From: Phaeoceros laevis
Lineage: Eukaryota > Anthocerotophyta > Anthocerotopsida > Notothyladales
Direction: 5' to 3'
Length of the DNA stretch: 64,000 nucleotides
Assembly: GCA_049999765.1 (NCBI GenBank)
Contig: JBNGIQ010009451.1
Span: 22,745-86,744, forward strand
Positions 31,956-40,985 of the stretch are shown piece after piece. The translations under genes were made by a program, and so were the position numbers. The number at the start of each line of letters is the position of its first letter. Within the stretch, counting starts at the first letter, position 1. Under the pieces are notes generated by a model. That model did not search any database and had not been told where the DNA came from. It saw nothing but the letters and a program-made list of their open reading frames with translations.

Positions 31956-34808
31956 CTACACCTCGGAAAGGAGTGGCATTGTTGCCACGCTCTCCGCCAT
32001 GTCACTGCTGCCTTCCATGATGGTCTCCACTGTTGTCACCTGGTGGACCCCATCCACAGGCACGAAATATTTGAAGGCTGCTGCTATGGGTAGATTCAGG
32101 ACACCAACGAGCACAGAGCCCAGCCACTGAGACAAATCCAGTCCTTTGCTATGCGCTTCTCCAAACTGCACCATCAGCACTTGGCATATTGCGATGAAGG
32201 AGATAACCATGAGAAAAGCCCCACTTTTTCGGAATCTGAAGAATCTATTTGGCCTGCCAAGAGTTGCTGCACTCAAGAGATTAACTATTAAGCCAACAAT
32301 GAAGGCGTTGAACATGAACATGTTCTTCTGAGAGACCTGCTGAACAGTAGAACCCTTGAGCGTCAGCATTTTGTTCACGACAACCAACAAAATTGCAACC
32401 TGAAACCCTCCTACTCCTAACATGTCTCGAAGCATTGCCGGTGTGAGAGGCCGAGTATGGCGATGGGGAGGATGCTGTTTCATTACCTCATCATCCAAAG
32501 GCTCCATGGACAGTGCAAGGGCACCAAAGGTGTTCAGTATCAGTGACACCCACATCAACTTCGATCCGTCAAAAGGCACTTCCTCGTCACCAATGCCTGC
32601 CAGAAAGTTTAACACCAGGACCACAATGCTCGCCGTTCCTTGGAACACAAGCAACCTCTTGATGGTGGCATTCATGGTGCGACCCCATCCAACTGCCTTC
32701 ACAGCAGATGCAAATCCGTCATTAGAGATAACAAGAACATCAGAGCTGGCTTTGGCAACTTGAGTGGCATTCAGTGCCATCCCTACTTTTGCTGCCTTGA
32801 GTGCAGAGGCATCCTCCGCACCCCCACCAGTAACTGCCACCACCCCATCCATTGCCTGCAATTCCTTTATTAGCCGAGTCTTATGGTCAGGTGTCATCCT
32901 GGCCACGACCTCCACGGTTTGCAGTCTGTCCTTTAAGACATGAGGACTGCAACTCCAGAGGTCACCTGCCTCAAAGACATTCTCAGTGCTGGTGAGAATT
33001 CCAATCTGCTTGGCTATTACTGTAGCAGCTTCTAGGGTGTCACCAGTCACCATGATGACTTTCACCCCAGCTGCACGGCATGATGCCACTGCCTGAGAAG
33101 CATCAAGCCTACAGGGATCCTCAATTCCAAAAATGGCAAGAAGCGTGAGATCATGCTCAGGAACATGCACTTGAGGTCCCTCCACATTCCGATAAGCGAA
33201 ACCAATGCAGTTCAATCCTTCACGTCCCATGGAGTCAATAATCCTCTTGATCTGATAAAACGATCTGTTTGTCATGGAATGCAGGGCATCATCATCTTTG
33301 TAATACGTACATTTTTTGCAGATGTCCTCAGCTGGTCCCTTGCAATAAGCCCTTATGGTCTCATCTCCTCGTCCAGTCTCATCTCTTCGTCTGACAACGA
33401 CTCCACTATATTTATCTCGCGAGGTGAATAATTTCCGCTGCAAAATAACGGGCATGTCACCAGCTGAAGGAGGCGCCCCGATCTTACTTACAAATTCCAT
33501 AAGTGCACGCTCAATGGAGCCACGCTCAATGGAGCTGCTTGCCACCTGTGACTCGGGCTCCTCACCGAAGCACACGCTGCTTTCATCAGCCGAAGGTATA
33601 CCTTCTCTTAAGAGACGACAAGCTTGGTCCTGGGACGAGTTGAGGTCTTGATAGTCCCTCGTACGACCAGCAACCCAAGCCCTGCGCACACGCTTCTGGT
33701 TAGCTGTCAGGACACCAGCCTTGCCAGTACAGATTGTAGTAGCAAACGCCAGATTGTCGCAAGCAGTCGACTTGGCTACCAGGATGTCACTCGCTATCAT
33801 CTGGCTCTTGAAGCAGCGCTCGACGAGAGGAAGGGAAACAAGCAGCCCGCCCGGCACAGCTACTACGAGCATGGAGAGCGCGAGGTTGGAGAAGGTCAGA
33901 AACTGGCGGGTCAGGATGGTGAGCCCATGTCCTCCCCTCGGCTTGTAATCCTTCAATAAATAGGTCACGGTGAAGAGCAAAAACAAGATGACTGTCATGA
34001 GCCGAGCAAAGCGACGCCACCGAATCGAATACTCCTCCAGTTGAGTTTGACTCCGACTCGCACTCTTCTCCTCAACTTGGGACTCTGGTGCATCATAACC
34101 TCTCAAACTCCTCCTGGTATTCTTGCCCACAGCAACGACCAACATTACGCCCCGGCCCTCCGCAACTAGGGAGCCCGCATACAGAAAGGGCTGAGTCTCT
34201 GACTTGTCCACCTCATGGGAGTCCTGCGTCCTCCACGATTCATCCACCTTCATCAGTGTCCCCTCCATAAAAAGTCCATCAGCGGGAACTTGGTCGCCAG
34301 CTCCGAGGTAGACAATATCCAAAGGCCTAACTTGGTAATCGGGAACTCTGGAGAGGAATTTGCCTCTCTTCACCAATACCATCTTCACCTCCTTGCGCTG
34401 CTTAAGAGTGTGAAACCGGTAGGACAGCGCAAAATTACAAAGGGCGGGGATGAAGATTGCAGCCAACAACATGAGAGCGTTGCGCCAGTCGGGTGCCAGC
34501 TCGTTATCCACCACGGCGAAATAAAGGAAACCGACGAAAGCGTGGCAAAGCAGTGCGACGAGCTCCGGGCTGCATGCCTCTTTGAGAAAAGACCAGAAGG
34601 ACTGGTGGGACTCCTGCTGCCAATCGGGAGGACTAGCCTTGCCCCCGCCGTGTTCCACGTCTTTTCTCAACCGATCTGCTACGCCCGCAGCTCCGCCTAG
34701 TCTACGCAATTCTTCAATGTTTCCTTCCTTCATGAGTCGTTGAATCAAATGCCTCCCTCCAGTGCCATCGCTGGCCGACCTCCTACTGGAAGGCTGGGTT
34801 ATAAACAT
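31956..34808 (-). CDS. intronless P2B Ca2+-ATPase-like pseudoenzyme (copy C)
   Basis: 950 residues from the ATG at 34806-34808, no introns, no stops. TGES reads [11 protein letters not shown] reads GKAGVLT (Gly at residue 362, codon 33723-33725), the hinge reads TGGGAEDASAL, PEGLP reads PGGLL, M6 reads VSLILNT, and M5 lacks the Asn of QLTVNVVA (GTASIVV). KGPAE and MVTGDT remain. The C-terminus ends TMPLLSEV. Copy C and copy B share N-terminal GNIEELRRL and most later sequence, and even 3' flanking bases. Both lost the same motifs, but the phosphorylation site differs (Ser in B, Gly in C), so loss continued after duplication. Transport is not expected. Sensor, adaptor or dominant-negative roles are possible but unsupported by sequence alone. 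Confidence 0.85.
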   Translation of the reverse strand: MFITQPSSRRSASDGTGGRHLIQRLMKEGNIEELRRLGGAAGVADRLRKDVEHGGGKASPPDWQQESHQSFWSFLKEACSPELVALLCHAFVGFLYFAVVDNELAPDWRNALMLLAAIFIPALCNFALSYRFHTLKQRKEVKMVLVKRGKFLSRVPDYQVRPLDIVYLGAGDQVPADGLFMEGTLMKVDESWRTQDSHEVDKSETQPFLYAGSLVAEGRGVMLVVAVGKNTRRSLRGYDAPESQVEEKSASRSQTQLEEYSIRWRRFARLMTVILFLLFTVTYLLKDYKPRGGHGLTILTRQFLTFSNLALSMLVVAVPGGLLVSLPLVERCFKSQMIASDILVAKSTACDNLAFATTICTGKAGVLTANQKRVRRAWVAGRTRDYQDLNSSQDQACRLLREGIPSADESSVCFGEEPESQVASSSIERGSIERALMEFVSKIGAPPSAGDMPVILQRKLFTSRDKYSGVVVRRRDETGRGDETIRAYCKGPAEDICKKCTYYKDDDALHSMTNRSFYQIKRIIDSMGREGLNCIGFAYRNVEGPQVHVPEHDLTLLAIFGIEDPCRLDASQAVASCRAAGVKVIMVTGDTLEAATVIAKQIGILTSTENVFEAGDLWSCSPHVLKDRLQTVEVVARMTPDHKTRLIKELQAMDGVVAVTGGGAEDASALKAAKVGMALNATQVAKASSDVLVISNDGFASAVKAVGWGRTMNATIKRLLVFQGTASIVVLVLNFLAGIGDEEVPFDGSKLMWVSLILNTFGALALSMEPLDDEVMKQHPPHRHTRPLTPAMLRDMLGVGGFQVAILLVVVNKMLTLKGSTVQQVSQKNMFMFNAFIVGLIVNLLSAATLGRPNRFFRFRKSGAFLMVISFIAICQVLMVQFGEAHSKGLDLSQWLGSVLVGVLNLPIAAAFKYFVPVDGVHQVTTVETIMEGSSDMAESVATMPLLSEV

Positions 34809-35638
34809 GCCTTGTTCGCAATTAGATCCAAGCTAAGCTGCACCCTAGAGCGTGGGACGTCGAAGGAGCTGCGGAAGCAGGAGCACGGGAACGGAAGGGA
34901 GGACCCTCAACCCTGAGCCGCTCGGCATCAGCTGGTGGAGGAGCAGAAGCACCAGTGCCGACGCGGAGAGCAGTAGCAGAGGGACGAACAGGAGGGATGG
35001 AGAAGGAGTAGCATGGGAGAAAAGCGGGGAGTGCAGGACTGCATAGGCGGAGAGCAGAGCCGGACTAAACCAGGAGGAGAGAACAGGAGCAGAAGCACAA
35101 GTGCCGACGCGGATAGCAGTAGCAGAGGGACGAACACAGGAGGGGTGGAGAAGGAGTGCAGGACTGCAGAGCCGGACTAAACCAGGAGGAGAGAACGAGG
35201 GGAGCGGACGAAGTTGATGGTGTGATTGCAGGAGTGGGAAGTGATTGCAAGCAGGAGTGCAGGATGCGAGAAGAAGAGACTCCATGTGGGCGCTCCTTTA
35301 CACACCCCAAGTGGCGTGCCAAGTAAAGCCTTTTTTCCTAAAAAGGCATAGGATAGATTCACTAAAAAACACAAATCTCTGTCCGAAACTCCAAAGAAAA
35401 TGCAAATCAATATCATCCGGGCAAGTTCGCGACGCTGCTACTGCTGCGGAGCAGCAGCGACCCGATCATTGCAGGGTCGCGCCCGGGCTGGATCAGCTTG
35501 GAGGCCTCTTTCAAGTGATGTGCAAAGGAGTGCCCAGATAGAGGGGCGATGGAGGATCCAGCCCTCGACCCTGCAATGCTCGCGAGCCACATGGCGTCAA
35601 ATTGGTATAAAATACTTGATAGCATCATCGCTTGGACA
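34809..35638. other. intergenic upstream of copy C
   Basis: The first 50 bases resemble the upstream region of copy B. From about 34930 to 35190 there are GA-rich imperfect repeats (AGGAGAGAAC and GCAGAGCCGGACTAAACCAGG twice, near 35050 and 35165). No gene was recognised. Confidence 0.5.
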
Positions 35639-37307
35639 GCGCGGGTCCCGCAGGTGCCTTCAAAGGGGGAAGAATGCCGCCGATGGAGGAGCAGTAGTAA
35701 AATATTAAACTAACGTGTGTTCTCTCAACTCCACTTGGGAATTGAACACGCCGACAGGATCAACAGCCCCTGTAGGAAGCTCCCTGGAAGCATAATTGAG
35801 AGCTTCCCAGAGAGCTTCCTCCTCTTCGTCATCGTCAGTGAGCAATGAGCATCCTCCTATCCTCCTGGCCGCTCTATAAACGTTTGCGAACTTTCCATGC
35901 CCTCTGTTGTTGGGAGCCTGTTCACCACGCGTCGCGAACTTAATCATATGACCGATAGGGTTTTGAGTTGGAGACCTTCACGCTCAAGTTTTGGTTAGAG
36001 ATGGGGCTTGGCAACCTCTGTTTGCAGGTGGAGGCACGGCCACGAGCCACGAGCTCTAACATTTCTCGCGCCATAAGCGGAACAGATGGCCTTGGCCGTC
36101 TTTTCTGTAACTCTTAAAGGAAACCGGCTTGTTATAAAGCCCGCGCTCGCCCCGGGATTATGAGCGTAATCCCGCTCTTTTATGGAGATAGCACCGGGTA
36201 GCACATTACTACCAACGCCGGGTAGCACATTATGCCTGCAAGTCGCGGGGCCGGGTAGCACATTATGCCTGCAAGTGGCGGGGCCCGCGCCTCATAATCC
36301 CATAATCCCATAATCCCATAATCCCATAATCCCATAATCCCNNNNNNNNNNTAATCCCATAATCCCATAATCCCATAATCCCATAATCCCATAATCCCGG
36401 GGCTCGCGCGGGCTTTATAACTCGCCGATTCCCTTTAAGTATGTTAAAAGGAAGGCGGTCGCATAACCCAGTGCTCCCGGCTTCCTTTAACATACTTATG
36501 CGGAAAAGGGTTTGCGTAAACGATGGGAAAAAGATTTCGAGTATGTTGAAGGAAGCCGGGAGCACTTGGGTTATGGCATTAGCACGGGTAATGCTATCGG
36601 TGCGACCGCCTTCCTTTTAACATACTTAAAGGGAGACGGCAGTAATCCCGCGACTTGCAGGCATAATGTGCTACTTAAAGGGAAACGGCAGTAATCCCGC
36701 GACTTGCAGGCATAATGTGCTACCCGGCGTTCGTAATGTGCTACTCGGCGTTGCTAGTAATGTGCTACCCGGTGCTAATCTCCATAAAGGAACGGGATTA
36801 CGCTCATAATCCCGGGGCGAGCGTGGGCGTTATAAAAAGCCGGTTTCCTTTAAGAGTATGTTAAAAGGAAGCCGGGAGCAGTGGGTTATGGCATTAGCAC
36901 GGGTAATGCTACCCGGTGCACCGCCTCCACTTTTAACATACTTAAAGGGAAGCGGCGAGTTATAAAGCCCGCGCGAGCCCCGGGATTATGAGCGTAATCC
37001 CGCGACTTGCAGGCATAATGTGCTACCCCATTGGTAATGTGCTACCCGGCGTCGGTAGTAATGTGCTACCCGGTGCTAATCTCCATAAAGGACAAGCCGG
37101 TTTCCTTTAAGGATGGAGGTCCTACATTGGAGGAGCAGTACTGTAGAAGTAAAGTACTAACGTTGTTCTCTCAACTCCACGTGGGAACTGAGCTCCCCAA
37201 GTCTTAAAAGGACAAGAAAGGACAAGACACTTGTCATTTAGCGTAGGCCAATAGCGGGGTACCAGCTGACATTCTTCCCCCTTTGAAGGCACCTGCGCGA
37301 CCCGCGC
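35639..37307. repeat. complex palindromic (foldback) element
   Basis: Bases 35639-35676 are repeated in inverted orientation at 37270-37307 with one mismatch. Inside, about 36120-36290 is the reverse complement of about 36640-36850, with another copy at about 36955-37110. A 15-base motif CCGGGTAGCACATTA occurs three times in minus orientation (36194, 36218, 36251) and six or more times as its reverse complement (from 36664 to 37073, some copies diverged). The centre holds an octamer array. Arm ends near 35728 and 37171 share the dispersed segment also seen at 16921. No coding frame. A large non-autonomous foldback or nested MITE cluster is likely. Confidence 0.75.
36293..36399. repeat. CATAATCC octamer array with 10-N gap
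   Basis: Perfect tandem CATAATCC units on both sides of a 10-base gap at 36342-36351. The true copy number is unknown. It does not match the plant telomere repeat. Confidence 0.9.
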
Positions 37308-37329
37308 TGGCGATGTCGATCGCCGTGCC

Positions 37330-37421
37330 CGAGCCTCGTTTCTAAAAGCCTTCGAGCCTCGTTTCTAAAAGCCTTCGAGCCTCGTTTCTAAAAGCCTCCG
37401 AGCCTCGTTTCTAAAAGCCTT
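37330..37421. repeat. 23-bp minisatellite, four copies
   Basis: Units starting CGAGCCTCG at 37330, 37353, 37376 and 37399, exactly 23 bases apart, with one substitution in the third unit. Confidence 0.9.
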
Positions 37422-38193
37422 GGGCTTGCCGCCAGTCATCGGCATATTGCCCAGTCGGCATGATGCGTGACCGACTGTGATTAAGTGGCCAACGTCGATC
37501 ACGCCACAGTTGAGGACCCACTTCCGCCCCGCAATTTACGGAGCACATGGAGGGGCCATGTGGCCGTTTATCTTGACGGGGTAGGTGAAGAGGATGGGGG
37601 CGAAAAAAGCCAAGGCGAAACTCAACCGCGGACGCGTGGATGTGAGAGAGAGGCGATCCAGTCCGGTCCGGAGCGTGGTCGGTACCCCGTGGGGCCACCC
37701 GCGCATTTTCTCGGACGCTTCGAGTCCGGTCTGTGAATCTACTGTATCCGGCAAAAACGCCGTTCCTTAATTTGACGCAAGCATTGAGGGCTGGCAGCCT
37801 GGCCTGCCCCCATGCGGTCAAAGAACAAGGAATGCACACCAGGAACGCCCACCAGGAACGCCCGCCACGCCCACCACTCTCGTCCTCACGTGGGGCCAAT
37901 AGGGTGCATACAGGTGTTCATGCACTAGTGGCACAGCAGTTGACTGACAGATTCTCAACTGTAAAACCGGTCTGTAGCCCTTTTCTATAAGTATAACGTA
38001 CGAACAAGGCGTACAGTATGAAGTACTCGGCTAGCCACCTGTCGACACACCCTGCACCTCAGTATAGGACACGTTGAAATTAGGTAAGAATCATGGAATT
38101 CGTTTCCGCCTCGCAACCCTCATCAAAATCCTATTCCTCCTCGGTGTCTTTTGAAGGTTAGGGCCATTTCCATGAAGGGCAGAGGTGTTTTGG

Positions 38194-38560
38194 CCGCAAA
38201 AGACAAAGTGTCATAATTGCTCGTTCGTGTTGTGAAACGCGGGCCGGCCCGGGTTTGTTCCGCAAAAGACAAAGTGTCATAATTGCTCGTTCGTGTTGTG
38301 AAACGCAGGCCCGGGTTTGTTCCGCAAAAGACAAAGTGGCATAATTGCTCGTTCGTGTTGTGAAACGCGGCCCGGTCAACTATTTTTAGTGAGGTACCGA
38401 TTCACAGGCGACCCTGATTTTGACGACCCTGATTTTGACGGCTCGTTTTGACGACCCTGATTTTGACGGCTCGGATCCGCTCTGTTCCTCAACTATTTTT
38501 AGTGAGATACCGATTCACGGGCGACCCTGATTTTGACGGCTCGGATCCGCTATGATAAAA
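38194..38560. repeat. tandem repeats of about 64 bp, then a CCCTGATTTTGACG minisatellite
   Basis: Three units starting CCGCAAAAGACAAAGTG at 38194, 38260 and 38322. From about 38410 to 38560, CGACCCTGATTTTGACG recurs at least four times, with CAACTATTTTTAGTGAG twice. No gene. Confidence 0.8.
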
Positions 38561-38871
38561 AAGGGGCTTGGACTCACCGGTGGTCATAAAAAATGACACC
38601 CGTTTGGGTCCCGCGACATCCGGGCCCGGCCGGGTGAGCATGGGAAGTAGCCCTTACAGGAGTGCTGTCCAGACCCATCGGGGCTGGTGGGCAGTGGGAA
38701 ATCGTAACTCATCAGTACACCCACTGCCAGTTACTACTTTGCGTAATCCGCCCTCACAGGAATGCCTGCTACGAGGTCGTATATCTCGCATGGGAATGCA
38801 ACCAGCGCCTCGCAGTTCCTTCTGCCGTACTAGACGCTGAGCACTTGGGGTTGACATGCTCTCTACCAATG

Positions 38872-39123
38872 ATGAAAATTAAAGCTGAAAAGGAACTGCA
38901 GCATCTTGCTACGTACTACAAGGAGAGGTCGTGGTCCCAGATACTTGCCATGCCAACTTCAGATGGTCATACTGTGCCGTGCACCTTTTTACCTGCCTCT
39001 ACTGCTGCCCTGTTGAAAACAGACATGAAGATGGGCATCACAACCGAGACGTGCACCAACATTACCTCCAGGCCAGCACCTAAACCCCAGAGCCCTGGAT
39101 TCAGGTCAGCAGGTGAAAACTGA
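38872..39123 (+). other. unidentified conserved segment beside the TPR gene
   Basis: A plus-strand frame with ELQHLATYYKERSWSQ and MPTSDGHTVPC looks protein-like, and a decayed copy (MPTSNGHTVPC, FLPASTAALLK) lies at about 29000-29110 beside copy 1. It may be an exon of an unknown gene on the opposite strand to the TPR gene, or just duplicated 3' flank. The family is not recognised. Confidence 0.3.
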
Positions 39124-39130
39124 TACAAAC

Positions 39131-40293
39131 TTACTTAAAAGCTTCCACCAGCTCCTTGCTGTCAGGATCCAATTTTATACCATCGTAAAACGCTTGGGCT
39201 GCTTCTTCATACCGCTGGGCACCAGAGTTCACAAGTAATATTGATGAGTCGTCGCTGTGCAGTGAAAACTAATCGCTCAGGCCAGCCATTGGAGGCTGGT
39301 CCACCAATTCAACCTCCTTCCCGTCTCAACCTACTACACTCATCTTTCCAGCTCTCAATTTGCACATACTTAGGTCATACCTGCAGAAGCCGCAAACCNN
39401 NNNNNNNNACCTTCAGATACTGCCGATAGACTGGGCGAAGGTTCAACAAAAAAGGCCCCTGGTTACCCGTTGAAGCAGCATGATGTAGCGCTGTAGCTGA
39501 TAGCTCATATGACGTGGCAAAGGCATCAGCACCATGGTCAAGAAGAAAACAAGCTGTTGATTCATGGCCCCTCCTTGCAGCATGGATTAAAGGGGTGTCT
39601 CCTGTAGCCACAGCCACGAGTTCGACGTTGATACCACAACCCACCCCCCTGTACACGTGCGTAAAGTGCTCAAGGTTCCCATTGCCTACTAATAGATCCT
39701 GGCACCAACCAATCTTCTACAGACCACATGCCATTCAACAGAAATCAAATTCTGCAAGAGGTGGGCACACACCATCCTCGGCTCTGGGATCAACGGGCAG
39801 CTTCCATTCTTCCACTAGTAGCCTACAAATCTCAATTTTGCCCTCACTCGAAGCAAAATGAAGAGGCCCACGTCCATTTGCATCCCTAACAGCATCAATA
39901 TCCTGGACGGATCCTTGCTCTCCGAGAAAAAATCGTACAGCCTCTGAACACGCTACCTTGGTTAGCCCTGGACCACTACTTCAAAAACGCTAACCCTTCA
40001 CAAAACAAAGGCTTCTACAACCACGCCAGTACAGAGTCTCACCATTAAAACCAGCTAAATCTCCTGAACGAGCAGTGTTCAAAAGACGTTGAACCTTGCT
40101 GCGTTCTGCGTAAACGAGAAGAAAATTCGCGAGTCGTGTTAGAGACCAGACGCTGACTAAGTTCTCAGCTGACGAACATACAACTGCAGAAATAAGGACC
40201 GCTGCATGCGAGTTGAGGCAACCGGCTGAAAAGGAAGACAATCATCATATTACCAGACAGCGCGCCAACAGCTTCCGTCTGCGTGGCCGCCAT
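39131..40293 (-). CDS. ankyrin-TPR (TPR10-like) protein, copy 2, interrupted by an assembly gap
   Basis: Starts at ATG 40291-40293 (MAATQTEAVGALS, donor after 40250). Exon 2 encodes ERSKVQRLLNTARSGDLAGF (about 40030-40110). Exon 3 encodes DANGRGPLHFASSEGKIEIC, the first ankyrin repeat (39780-39960). Exon 4 encodes DTPLIHAARRGHESTACFLL and ATALHHAASTG, two more repeats (about 39460-39630). After a 10-N gap (39399-39408) comes RLLQ with donor GTATGA, then the last TPR exon QRYEEAAQAFYDGIKLDPDS ending at a stop at 39131-39133. The ankyrin end, linker and most TPR exons present in copy 1 are missing between exon 4 and the gap, so the gap probably hides over 1 kb. Likely a co-chaperone-type protein. 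The exons that remain show no stops. Confidence 0.7.
39399..39408. other. assembly gap, 10 N
   Basis: A nominal 10-base gap inside the ankyrin-TPR gene; its real length is likely much greater (see the gene entry). Confidence 0.9.
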
Positions 40294-40985
40294 AACGTTG
40301 ATGAATATGGCAATCTGCCATTGGCATCTCTGCTTATGAGCTTATTATTAGTGTAGGGCTACTAGAGTCCAGTTTGGTTTCGTCACGGGGGCTTCGGTGT
40401 TGCATGTTCTGCGGAAGTTGGTATGGCATGGACCAAATACTGGCAGCTTGCGCTTCGGATATCGACGAGCTGGTTGCGGCCTTCGCAGCGGTATGACCTT
40501 GCTACCACTCTGTCCTCATGGATTGCTTGCAGGAACCGGCTCACCTGGGACCCTGCAGTATGAACTGGTCTACTTCTCGTCTTGCCTTTTTCCAGCGCTT
40601 TCCTGACTTGATGCTGGCCAGGCCTCGCATGACATACTGCTCCCTACTCCGACCTGGAATCATGTCATGGCCGACAATTCGATCTCTTGCGGCTCTGCTG
40701 TCTGTTGCCCTCATTTACATTTATCCCGCCTTTCACTTCTTCCTCTATCCTGTTCTGATGTCCGCGTTCCTTCTCCTGTTTTTCAATTCCGCACTCCCCC
40801 TCTTCGTCTCTGGCTTTCTCTTCGTGTTTGTAAATCCTCTGTTCTTGCTCTTCTCATGCCTTGTGCTCCTCCTCTTCCTCGCCTTGTCGTTTGTGTGGTG
40901 ATTTTACCTGGGCGCTGGTGGCACCTGTCTACCTGCACGGTGGACGCTTGCCGCCCTAAGTATATTTGGAACACTGTAGCCGTTT
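40294..40985. other. short intergenic region between divergent genes
   Basis: About 0.7 kb between the ankyrin-TPR start (minus) and the SNAPC1-like exons (plus). It likely holds both promoters and the unseen first exon of the SNAPC1-like gene. A hydrophobic plus-strand frame at 40620-40900 is probably by chance. Confidence 0.4.

Larger units (their letters stand above)
31901..40293. repeat. segmental tandem duplication, unit 2
   Basis: Partner of 22277-30560: ATPase copy C, foldback region, ankyrin-TPR copy 2, in the same order and strand. See the unit 1 entry for offsets. Confidence 0.8.

Noticed and set aside
36293-36399. Octamer array as a CRISPR or telomere
   Set aside because: No spacers, unit is CATAATCC without gaps; plant nuclear context.
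40518-40901. Hydrophobic plus-strand frame as a membrane protein
   Set aside because: Pyrimidine-rich composition explains the Leu/Phe run; no homologue, and it lies upstream of SNAPC1-like exons.
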